Of a stretch of DNA of 64,000 nt, positions 55,593 through 64,000 are shown in pieces. How positions within the stretch are numbered: the first letter of the stretch is position 1; each line of letters starts with the position of its first letter. The position numbers and the translations under genes are program-made. The notes beneath the pieces were generated by a model, which was not told the origin of the DNA, made no database searches, and saw only the letters and a program-made list of their open reading frames with translations. Source of the stretch: Rhodoblastus sp963727035 (GTDB lineage: Bacteria; Pseudomonadota; Alphaproteobacteria; Rhizobiales; Beijerinckiaceae); assembly GCA_963727035.1 (NCBI GenBank), contig CAVSEY010000029.1, positions 62,001 through 126,000 on the forward strand, written 5' to 3'.

Positions 55593-56090
55593 ATGACGGA
55601 GACGCCGATCATGACTCACGCAAGCGCCGCGAAAATTTCCCTCTTCGGGCTGGAGGCTCTCGACGAGCGCCGCGCCCTGATTTCGTCCCTGGCCCAGTCC
55701 TTGGCCCGGGCCGGGCGAGACCTGCTCCCTTCCGACGTGCGCCAGTTGCGCCGCGCCCTGTTCGAGGACGAAGGCGCCAGCCGTGAAGAGGCGCAGGCCC
55801 TGTTCGACCTGGAGCGCGCGCAGGCCGCGCCCTGCGCCGAATGGACCGAGTTTTTCGTCGAATGCCTGACGGACCATGTGGTCTGGCAATGCCGGCCGAC
55901 CGGAATCGTTGTCGATGAGCAGGCCGAATGGCTGGTGGGCGAGGCCGACCGCTGCCGCCGGCCGACCGGCGCCGCCCTTCTCGCCAATGTGCTGGCCGAG
56001 GCCCACCGCGCACCGGACTGGCTGATCGCCGCCGTGCGCGCCCGCGTGGCCGCGCCCGAGGTTCAGGCCGAACTCGCGCGCGACGACTGA
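55593..56090 (+). CDS. Hypothetical cytoplasmic protein
   Basis: 165 residues from ATG 55593 (an in-frame TTG at 55587 is less likely); a second ATG at 55611 is possible. It is mostly helical, with ALFDLERAQAAPCAEWTEFFVECLTDHVVWQ in the centre and a C-terminal alanine-rich helix. No signal peptide, membrane segment or named motif is recognised. It resembles small conserved proteins of alphaproteobacteria without known function. It follows the palindromic element. Confidence 0.7.
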   Translation: MTETPIMTHASAAKISLFGLEALDERRALISSLAQSLARAGRDLLPSDVRQLRRALFEDEGASREEAQALFDLERAQAAPCAEWTEFFVECLTDHVVWQCRPTGIVVDEQAEWLVGEADRCRRPTGAALLANVLAEAHRAPDWLIAAVRARVAAPEVQAELARDD

Positions 56091-56247
56091 GAAAACGCGC
56101 CACCCGCCAGCGCGCCCCCGTTTGGGCGCCCTTGCTTAAACCTTTGGCTGCTGGACGCGGGCGGCCAGTTCCCATAAAAGCGGACCGATCATAAAAAAGC
56201 CAGCATTGGCCTTGCCAAGGCCGGGCTCGTTCCGCTTCGGGGCCTGA

Positions 56248-58255
<2,008 letters not shown>

Positions 58256-58273
58256 GAGCGCCGGGGCGTCGCT

Positions 58274-58334
58274 CCCTCTCCCCGTTCACGGGGAGAGGGC
58301 AAGGGCGCTCCCAGCCGCCCGTCTGAAGACGGGC
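58274..58334. terminator. Two hairpins between convergent genes
   Basis: CCCTCTCCCC-gttcac-GGGGAGAGGG at 58274-58299 is a perfect 10-bp stem of a kind found between genes in many proteobacteria; GCCCGTCT-ga-AGACGGGC at 58317-58334 is a second perfect 8-bp stem. They sit between the 3' ends of the carboxylase and the DUF2147 gene. Neither has a long T-run, so termination may be factor-assisted. Confidence 0.5.
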
Positions 58335-58359
58335 TATGGGCGAGACGCGGCGCCGAAGA

Positions 58360-58719
58360 TCACAGGCGCGTCCAGCTTTCGGAATCGCACATGGATTCGC
58401 CGACCGCGCAGCCCTTGATGGTCAGGCCGCCGCCGGAAACGGTGACGGTGCCGTTGAAGGTCATCATGCCGGGCATGGACGGATGTTTCATGTTCGCGCC
58501 CTTCCACACCGAGCCGCCGGCGTTGGCCATGCCATGGCACATTTCGAAGCCCGGCTGGCTGCCCGAGACGATCTTGCAATAGAGCCTGCCGCCGGAGACC
58601 GAGACCTTCACCTTGTCGCCGTTCGACCGCGCGTACATGCCCGCCGGGTCCGCAGCCACGGCCTGGCCGATCATTCCGGCGGTGAACAGAAGGGCGACAG
58701 CGAATTTTCCAATTTTCAT
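58360..58719 (-). CDS. DUF2147-like secreted protein (second copy)
   Basis: 119 residues with a signal peptide (VALLFTAGMIGQAVAADPA). The mature part (GMYARSNGDKVKVSVSGGRLYC; GGLTIKGCAVGESMCDSESWTRL) keeps the domain pattern and the end of the DUF2147 paralogue at 54150 but is clearly diverged. The Met/His-rich middle (GANMKHPSMPGMM) might bind copper or another metal; this is speculation. It converges with the carboxylase gene. Confidence 0.75.
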   Translation of the reverse strand: MKIGKFAVALLFTAGMIGQAVAADPAGMYARSNGDKVKVSVSGGRLYCKIVSGSQPGFEMCHGMANAGGSVWKGANMKHPSMPGMMTFNGTVTVSGGGLTIKGCAVGESMCDSESWTRL

Positions 58720-58820
58720 TTTTTTCCTCCCACTTCGGCTTATATCTGCCGTGACGCTGATGATGCGCCTTCGTCATCCTCACATTCAAAGACGCAAATA
58801 TCAATCGGATAATCCGCCGC

Positions 58821-59303
58821 GTGCCGCTGCATTTCGCCTATGGCTCCAACATGGACGCCGCCGCCATGGCGCGGCGCTGCGGCAAGGCGCGCGCGCTCGG
58901 CCGGGCCTTTCTGCCGCGCCACCGTTTCGCGCTGATGCCCGACGGATTCGCCACCATCGTCCGTGATCCGGCCGCCACCGTCGCAGGCGTGTTATGGGAT
59001 CTGAGTTTTTCCGATCTCGCCGCGCTGGACCGCTACGAGGGCGTGGCGCAAGGCGCCTATGTCAAGATCTCGTCGCCGGTTCTGCGCGAGGGCGCCGCGC
59101 CGGTGCGCGCGCTGGTCTATGTCGGCGCGCCGGAAAGAAGCGCCGGCCCCGCGCCAGCCGATTACATGGCGAAAATCGTCGCGGCGGCGCGCGCCCAGGG
59201 CCTTTCGGGCGAATATGTCGACTTCCTGCGCCGCATCGGCGGCGAGGACGTTCCCGCGGCGGCGAAGAAATTCCGCGCGATCAAGAGTCTTTTAGCCCCG
59301 TGA
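58821..59303 (+). CDS. Gamma-glutamylcyclotransferase-like protein
   Basis: 160 residues from GTG 58821. The GGCT fold begins with the FAYGSNMDAAAM motif at residues 5-16, and DRYEGVAQGAYVK contains the catalytic Glu. Such enzymes release 5-oxoproline from gamma-glutamyl compounds or act in related peptide turnover. It lies 7 bp before panC, so the two are likely co-transcribed, though no pathway link is evident. Confidence 0.87.
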   Translation: MPLHFAYGSNMDAAAMARRCGKARALGRAFLPRHRFALMPDGFATIVRDPAATVAGVLWDLSFSDLAALDRYEGVAQGAYVKISSPVLREGAAPVRALVYVGAPERSAGPAPADYMAKIVAAARAQGLSGEYVDFLRRIGGEDVPAAAKKFRAIKSLLAP

Positions 59304-59310
59304 GCCCGCA

Positions 59311-60165
59311 ATGAGCGCCATGCCGATTGTTTTCCAAAAAATCTCGGACCTGCGCCGCGCCGTCGCGCAATGGCGCGCCGCTGGCGAGACCGTGGCCCTG
59401 ATCCCGACCATGGGGGCGCTGCACGCCGGCCACATTTCCCTGGTCGAGGCCTCGCGCGCCCATGCCCGCCGCGCCATCGTGTCGATCTTCGTCAATCCCA
59501 CCCAATTCGCGCCCAACGAGGATTTTTCGGCCTATCCGCGCACGTTCGAAGCCGATCTCGCCAAATTGGCGCAAGCCGGCTGCGACGGCTGTTTCGCGCC
59601 CGTGGCTTCGGAAATGTACCCCGAGGGCTTCTCGACCAAAGTGATCCCCGGCGGCCCGGCGCTGGCGGGTCTGGAGGACAGGTTCCGGCCCGATCACTTC
59701 GCCGGCGTGGCGCAGGTGGTGGCCAAATTGCTCAACCAGGCCCAGGCCGATTGCGCCTTTTTCGGCGAGAAGGATTTCCAGCAGCTCGCGGTGATCCGGC
59801 GCATGGCCGCCGATCTCGACATTGCGACGAAAATCCTTGGGGTTGCGACCATGCGCGAGGCGGACGGCCTCGCCATGTCCTCGCGCAATGTCTATCTCTC
59901 GCCCGAAGAACGCGCGCGCGCGGTGACGCTTTACCGCGTCTTGCGCGCCAGCGCCGAAAAGATCGAGGCCGGCGCGCCGGTCGCGGAGGTCGTGGCGCAA
60001 GCGGGCAGGGAGATCGAAGCGGCCGGTTTTATCCTCGACTATTTCGAGGCGCGTCATGCGGAAAGCCTCGCGCCCGTCGCCTCGCGCGCCGACGGGCCGA
60101 TCCGGCTCCTGGTCGCGGCGCGTCTCGGCCGGACGCGGCTCATCGACAACTGGGGGGTCGGTTGA
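59311..60165 (+). CDS. panC: Pantothenate synthetase (PanC)
   Basis: 284 residues, usual length. Nucleotidyltransferase fold with the HIGH-like PTMGALHAGHISLV at about residues 33-46, FVNPTQFAPNEDFSAYPRT, FGEKDFQQLAVIRRM and the KMSKS-like MSSRNVYLSPEER. It joins pantoate and beta-alanine with ATP to make pantothenate for coenzyme A. No panB is seen next to it. Start ATG 59311. Confidence 0.95.
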   Translation: MSAMPIVFQKISDLRRAVAQWRAAGETVALIPTMGALHAGHISLVEASRAHARRAIVSIFVNPTQFAPNEDFSAYPRTFEADLAKLAQAGCDGCFAPVASEMYPEGFSTKVIPGGPALAGLEDRFRPDHFAGVAQVVAKLLNQAQADCAFFGEKDFQQLAVIRRMAADLDIATKILGVATMREADGLAMSSRNVYLSPEERARAVTLYRVLRASAEKIEAGAPVAEVVAQAGREIEAAGFILDYFEARHAESLAPVASRADGPIRLLVAARLGRTRLIDNWGVG

Positions 60166-60302
60166 AAGGCGACCGGATGTCGCGTTTTCCTTAACCCAAC
60201 GGAAAGCGTTTCCGCAAAGAACGCTCTCCGCCGGATTTGAATTAAGATCGGCTTGACCTTCCTGCGTCAGCCTCGACCCGTTTCAGCACGCGAGGATTGG
60301 CC

Positions 60303-60932
60303 ATGATCGATCGTTTGTTTTGGTTGTTGTTCTCTTTTCGTGGGCGGATCGGACGCGCGACTTTCGCGCTCTTGTTACTCGCCCAGCTCGTCGTGTGGGT
60401 GATTTGCGAGATCGCGCTCTGGCGGCATTATATGGTCGTCACCTATGACGCGGCGCATAAGGCTCGCGTCGCTTTTGACGCGCCGCCCGCGGTCGGGGGC
60501 GTCCTGTTCTTCCTGTCGGCCGTGGCGCTGTGGGTTTCCCTGGCGGTTCATATCAAGCGGCTGCATGATTTCAACTGGAGCGGCTGGTGGCTTGCCGCTC
60601 CGGTCGGCGGCGCCTTCGTCGGCGGGTTGCTCGGCGGATTGTTGGCGGCGCTTCATGTCGCGGGCGGGCTCGTGCTTGTCGGCCTCCTCTTCGCCGTCGC
60701 CGGGGCCGGAAGCTTCGTCCTCGTCATGATGATGTTCTTCCGGGCCGGCGATCCCGGCGACAATGGCCATGCGCGCGGACCGGACGAGGACGCGCCGGCG
60801 GCGCGCGGATTTGCATCCAGCGGTCGCAGCCTCGCGCCGGCGCGCCGCGATCTGCCGCCCGCGCCTTCGCCCGCCGGATTCGGGCGCCCACGCGCGGCCC
60901 AGACTTTCGGTCGGCGCGGCGCCGGCAGGTGA
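60303..60932 (+). CDS. DUF805 membrane protein
   Basis: 209 residues. Begins with the DUF805 signature WLLFSFRGRIGRATFALLLL, then several membrane helices (VVWVICEIALW; GGVLFFLSAVALWVSLAVHIKRLHDFNWSGWW, where KRLHD is the other typical motif; and the glycine-rich LLGGLLAALHVAGGLVLVG pair). A soluble Pro/Arg-rich tail follows. Function is unknown. ATG 60303 is preferred to TTG 60297. It ends 4 bp from the convergent gene. Confidence 0.85.
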   Translation: MIDRLFWLLFSFRGRIGRATFALLLLAQLVVWVICEIALWRHYMVVTYDAAHKARVAFDAPPAVGGVLFFLSAVALWVSLAVHIKRLHDFNWSGWWLAAPVGGAFVGGLLGGLLAALHVAGGLVLVGLLFAVAGAGSFVLVMMMFFRAGDPGDNGHARGPDEDAPAARGFASSGRSLAPARRDLPPAPSPAGFGRPRAAQTFGRRGAGR

Positions 60933-60936
60933 TTCT

Positions 60937-61740
60937 TTAGATCGAATTCTTGCCCGGCGCCGGAGCAGGCGGCGGACTGGGCGGGGCGGTGTTGCGCGGC
61001 GCGCCTTCGGGCTTCACGCCGGCGCCCAGGTCATAGCTCTCGAGTTCGTTGGTGACGGATTGGCTCAGGGTATCGTTCGCGGAATAGTTCTCCTCGATCG
61101 ACTTCACCCAGCGCTTCACTTCCGGGACGTACCAGAAGCATTTGTAATAGCGGCCGCTGACGCGAAGGCCTTTGTCGATCCGGCTTTCGGCGCTCTGGGT
61201 CGCCACGCCGCCCCATGGGGCGACGGCGGCGTTGTTGACGACGCGCGGTGAGATATCCGCCGTCCAGCGCCCGACGGATTCGATCTTCAAGGCATGGAAT
61301 TTTCCCGCCGGGACGGTGACGTCTTCCCAGCCGACGACCTTGTAGGGCAGCACATCCGTCTCGCGAAGTTTCTGCGGGTTCGGGTTCTGCTCGGTATATT
61401 CGACCCGCCAGGACTTGCCGACTTCAAGCGGGAAGGCGAAGGGCCGGTTGACCGTGGTTTCCACCCCGCTCACGCTGCGGCGCTTGCTCCAGTCCAGCCC
61501 GAACATCGACGATTCGACACGATCGGGCGCGGCGGCGGATTTCTGGCTGACGAGGACGCCGTCCGGTTCGACGCGCGTCACGGACACGGTGATATGCCCG
61601 TCCTTGAGCACGCCCCGGGTCTGGACCGTGACATGGTAGGACCACGAATCGTGCGGGTTCAACGTCGGCTGGGGGATGGACTCGGCGCGGGCGCCGGCGG
61701 TCAGCGCGCAGAGGAAAGCAGCGAAAAAAAGGGTCCGCAT
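60937..61740 (-). CDS. Uncharacterised secreted protein
   Basis: 267 residues with a signal peptide (LFFAAFLCALTAGARA). The mature part is a beta-rich domain (WSYHVTVQTRGVLKDGHITVSV; FPLEVGKSWRVEY; WEDVTVPAGKFHALKIESVGRW) that resembles proteins with a repeated beta-sandwich, ending in a Pro-rich tail. The pattern VPAGKFHALKIE occurs in several uncharacterised proteobacterial families. No enzyme motif is seen. It lies between DUF805 and lipB. Confidence 0.7.
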   Translation of the reverse strand: MRTLFFAAFLCALTAGARAESIPQPTLNPHDSWSYHVTVQTRGVLKDGHITVSVTRVEPDGVLVSQKSAAAPDRVESSMFGLDWSKRRSVSGVETTVNRPFAFPLEVGKSWRVEYTEQNPNPQKLRETDVLPYKVVGWEDVTVPAGKFHALKIESVGRWTADISPRVVNNAAVAPWGGVATQSAESRIDKGLRVSGRYYKCFWYVPEVKRWVKSIEENYSANDTLSQSVTNELESYDLGAGVKPEGAPRNTAPPSPPPAPAPGKNSI

Positions 61741-61806
61741 GAGTCAATTCCCGGTTTGCCGCGGCGCGGCCTCGATCGCCCCATGCTCGTCAAGCCCGCG
61801 CCCCTG

Positions 61807-62532
61807 TCAACCTGAAGAAGATGTGGGGCCAAAAATCACTTCAAAACTCGAACGCAAGGCCACATCCGCGTCCGGCAGGGTCACCGGCAGGCCGAGATCG
61901 ACCAGGCTGGTGACGCCGAGGTGGCTTTCGGCGACGCCGCAGGGAACAATGCCGGAGAAATGCGAGAGGTCCGGCTCGACATTGAGCGCCACGCCATGGA
62001 ACGACACCCAGCGCCGCATCCGCACGCCGATCGCCGCGATCTTGTCCTCGGCCGTCTCGCCTTGCGGGCCGCGCGGCTTTTGCGGCCGCCGGACCCAGAC
62101 GCCGACGCGGCCGTCGCGAATCTCGCCTTGGACATTGAACAGCGCGAGCGCGGCGATGATCCATTTCTCCAGCGCGCAGACATAGGCTCGCACGTCGCGC
62201 GAGCGGCGGTTGAGGTCAAGCAGCACATAGGCCACGCGCTGGCCGGGGCCGTGATAGGTGAACTGGCCGCCGCGCCCGGTCGCATGGACCGGAAAGCGCG
62301 CGTCGAGCAGATGTTCCGGCCGCGCCGAGGTTCCCGCCGTATAGAGCGGCGGATGCTCGACCAGCCACACCAGCTCCGGCGCGCGGCCTTCAGCGATCTC
62401 GTTGGCGCGCGCCTCCATTTCCGCCACGGCGAAGGCGTAATCGGTGAAGCCCTCCGAAACGCGCCATTCCACCGGCGGCGCGCCGGGGACGGCGCGAAAA
62501 GAGGCGGGCGGTTTTGCGCAGGTTCCGGTCAT
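61807..62532 (-). CDS. lipB: Octanoyltransferase (LipB)
   Basis: 241 residues. Motifs of LipB: WLVEHPPLYTAGTSA, RGGQFTYHGPGQRVAYVLLDL, KIAAIGVRMRRWVSFHGVALNV with the catalytic Lys, and GIVPCGVAESHLGVTSL with the catalytic Cys. It transfers octanoyl groups from ACP to lipoyl domains in the first step of protein lipoylation. A poorly conserved N-terminal extension of about 25 residues precedes the domain. lipA is not in the window. Confidence 0.94.
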   Translation of the reverse strand: MTGTCAKPPASFRAVPGAPPVEWRVSEGFTDYAFAVAEMEARANEIAEGRAPELVWLVEHPPLYTAGTSARPEHLLDARFPVHATGRGGQFTYHGPGQRVAYVLLDLNRRSRDVRAYVCALEKWIIAALALFNVQGEIRDGRVGVWVRRPQKPRGPQGETAEDKIAAIGVRMRRWVSFHGVALNVEPDLSHFSGIVPCGVAESHLGVTSLVDLGLPVTLPDADVALRSSFEVIFGPTSSSG

Positions 62533-62659
62533 TTCACGGTCTTATCGCGCGGCGCGTCGGGCGCGTCGAGAAAAATCCGGCGAGCGGCTTGCAAGGCGGG
62601 GAGCGATTTGTTAGACGACGCGCCTACCGATTGATCGGGCCAGAAAACCCGGAAATCGT

Positions 62660-62746
62660 GCGGCCATGGCGGAATTGGTAGACGCGCTAGCTTGAGGTGC
62701 TAGTCCTTTAACCGGGGTGGAGGTTCGAGTCCTCTTGGCCGCACCA
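62660..62746 (+). tRNA. tRNA-Leu (anticodon GAG)
   Basis: Starts GCGGCCA and ends TGGCCGC-ACCA, giving a paired 7-bp acceptor stem with encoded CCA. The D-arm (TGGCGGAATTGGTAGACGC), anticodon stem CTAGC/GCTAG with loop TTGAGGT (anticodon GAG), a long class II variable arm and the T-arm GGTTCGAGTCC are all visible. The long variable arm and the anticodon identify leucine (codons CUC/CUU). Length 87 nt. Confidence 0.96.
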
Positions 62747-62772
62747 AGCTCATTTGCTTGGTTTTCTCCTGC

Positions 62773-63651
62773 TCACATCTTGCTTGCCGGGTTCTTCTGC
62801 TCCTGCAGCGGAACGTCGATTGCCGGCGCGGCGCCCTTCGGGCCTTCGATCCGCATTTTGTGCAAGGTCTCTTCCGTTTCGGATTTCCAGCCGGCGGGCG
62901 CCTGTTTGAGCGCCGGCGGGACGTCGCCGGGCGCGAGCGCCACGATATGGAACCCTTCCGTCTTCAGCGTGACGAGAAAGGCGGGCAGCATGTCCGCCGT
63001 TTCCTTCTTGCTGTCGTGGAGCAGGACGATTCCGCCTCCCGCGCGGCGCAACCGGCCGATCAGAAGGTCGGATTCCTGTTGCGGGGTCATGACGTTCCAG
63101 TCGGAAGCCCAGAGATCGGCGCCGAAAACCGGCATGTTCTTCCTGTCGAGCGCCGCCAGCAGGGCGGGCGAATCGGCGAATCCGGGGAAGCGGAAGAATC
63201 GCGACGCCTTGCCCCCGGAAGCTTTGTCCACCGCCGCCGCGCCGGCGTCGATATTGGCCAAGGCCCTGGCGAGCGGCAGGCTGGGCAATATCGGATGATT
63301 GTAGGAATGGCTGCCGACCGTGTCGCCGTCGACGATCTCGCGGCGCACCAGCGCCGGCATGGCGGCGGCGTTGCGTCCGACCAGGAAAAAGGTCGCTCTC
63401 GCGCATTGCGCCTCGAGCGCGGCGAGCACGCGGCTTGTCGTCGGGGCGGGGCCGTCGTCGAAGGTCAGGACGACCTCGTGGTCCTTCAGGTCGAGGGTTT
63501 GCGGATAGGTCTTCAGGCCGACATGGACGGGGGCGCCGACATGGATCGTCCGGGAAACCCCGAGCGTCCGGGGGCCGCAGGCCTCGGCCCGCACGCCGCC
63601 GCAGAACACGACCGTCGCGGCCGCCGCGATAAACCGAAATTTTACCCACAT
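62773..63651 (-). CDS. Exported polysaccharide deacetylase (NodB/CE4 domain)
   Basis: 292 residues from ATG 63651. Signal peptide (FIAAAATVVFCGGVRA), then the NodB domain: VVLTFDDGPAPTTSRVL with the metal/catalytic Asp pair, DTVGSHSYNHPIL with the metal His residues, FFRFPGFADSP and IVLLHDSKKETADML. It deacetylates a surface or peptidoglycan-type N-acetyl sugar in the periplasm. A longer reading to 63753 adds an Arg-rich stretch without a ribosome site. It converges with the tRNA gene. Confidence 0.9.
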   Translation of the reverse strand: MWVKFRFIAAAATVVFCGGVRAEACGPRTLGVSRTIHVGAPVHVGLKTYPQTLDLKDHEVVLTFDDGPAPTTSRVLAALEAQCARATFFLVGRNAAAMPALVRREIVDGDTVGSHSYNHPILPSLPLARALANIDAGAAAVDKASGGKASRFFRFPGFADSPALLAALDRKNMPVFGADLWASDWNVMTPQQESDLLIGRLRRAGGGIVLLHDSKKETADMLPAFLVTLKTEGFHIVALAPGDVPPALKQAPAGWKSETEETLHKMRIEGPKGAAPAIDVPLQEQKNPASKM

Positions 63652-63856
63652 TGAAAAAAGCCCTATAGTGCCGGCGGGACGGCGCCGCCGTCGGCGGTTT
63701 CCCGGACGTTTGCGCCATGCCGCGGAATCGCCTGAAAATGCGTGGCGGCGCAATCGTCCGCTCTTGCAAAGAACGAAAATTGCGTTTCAATTCAGGCAGC
63801 GAACCGGCGTGATGTAAATTAAGGAATTATTACCCCGATAGAGGTAAACTGCGCGA

Positions 63857-64000
63857 ATGAGTGATTTCCGCACGAGAATTGTCGCGCGTTTCGCGCTTAC
63901 GGGCCTGCTGCTCGCGCTCGGCGCGTGCGGGGAGGCTCCCTCGGCTTTCGCGGAGCGGCCCCTGGTCGGCGCCCGGGCCGGCCATTACAAGGAAACCGAG
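63857..64000 (+). CDS. Lipoprotein, 5' part only (runs off the window)
   Basis: ATG 63857 opens a frame of 48 codons to the right edge. It reads MSDFRTRIVARFALTGLLL then ALGACGEAPSAFAERP: a lipoprotein signal peptide with a lipobox Cys at about residue 24, followed by the start of a mature protein. Nothing can be said of its function. The preceding 205 bp, shared with the divergent deacetylase, contain an AT-rich block near 63800-63850 that may hold both promoters. Confidence 0.6.
   Translation, partial: MSDFRTRIVARFALTGLLLALGACGEAPSAFAERPLVGARAGHYKETE

Overview
The window reads as a chromosomal stretch of a GC-rich alphaproteobacterium of the order Hyphomicrobiales, most like the Beijerinckiaceae/Methylocystaceae group. 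This is inference from gene families and gene order: a sulfate-assimilation operon with DUF2849, cysI, DUF934, cysH, cysD and cysN, a hopanoid-squalene cluster hpnABCDE, an opgGH pair, DUF3775 and DUF805 proteins, and typical rhizobial-type intergenic repeats. No phage, plasmid, CRISPR or IS transposase was found. One tRNA gene (Leu, anticodon GAG) is present.

Layout. 1-2.7 kb: envelope proteins (Spy-like, L,D-transpeptidase, lipoprotein). 2.7-8.5 kb, minus strand: assimilatory sulfate reduction from sulfate to sulfide through APS. 8.8-13.9 kb, plus strand: hpnA-hpnE, with overlapping stops and starts, making squalene from farnesyl diphosphate; squalene-hopene cyclase is not in the window. 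14-18.2 kb: an unusual secreted protein joining a TRAP-type binding domain to an alpha/beta hydrolase, a small low-GC gene, a second L,D-transpeptidase-like protein and a DksA/TraR-like regulator. 18.2-26 kb: an RND efflux pair, a SulP anion transporter, a transglutaminase-fold protein lacking its cysteine, and an Lrp/AsnC regulator. 26.7-39.7 kb: PBP1A, YcgN, a spermidine-synthase-like methyltransferase, an M20 peptidase, pterin dehydratase, a PAS histidine kinase, aminopeptidase N, a LOG protein and a coiled-coil membrane protein. 39.8-54 kb: periplasmic glucan synthesis (opgG, opgH), glmU, a family 3 beta-glucosidase, an SbmA/YddA-type ABC protein with degenerate ATPase motifs, a GH15 glucoamylase and glmS. 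54-64 kb: DUF2147 proteins, flavin reductase, a biotin-dependent acyl-CoA carboxylase alpha subunit, panC, lipB, tRNA-Leu and a polysaccharide deacetylase.

Two features stand out. First, glmS and a RelBE/StbDE-type toxin-antitoxin pair lie between a decayed 5' fragment and a decayed 3' fragment of a second glmS, which looks like an insertion or replacement at the glmS locus. Second, nine otherwise well-conserved genes contain 14 reading-frame breaks. Nearly all can be explained by loss of one dinucleotide unit, usually CG from a CGCG/GCGC tract. That regularity points to a systematic consensus error rather than gene decay, so these genes are annotated as full-length with frameshifts.

Two short intergenic elements of about 280-340 bp, at 38.6 and 55.3 kb, have terminal inverted repeats and are packed with hairpins, like non-autonomous palindromic elements.
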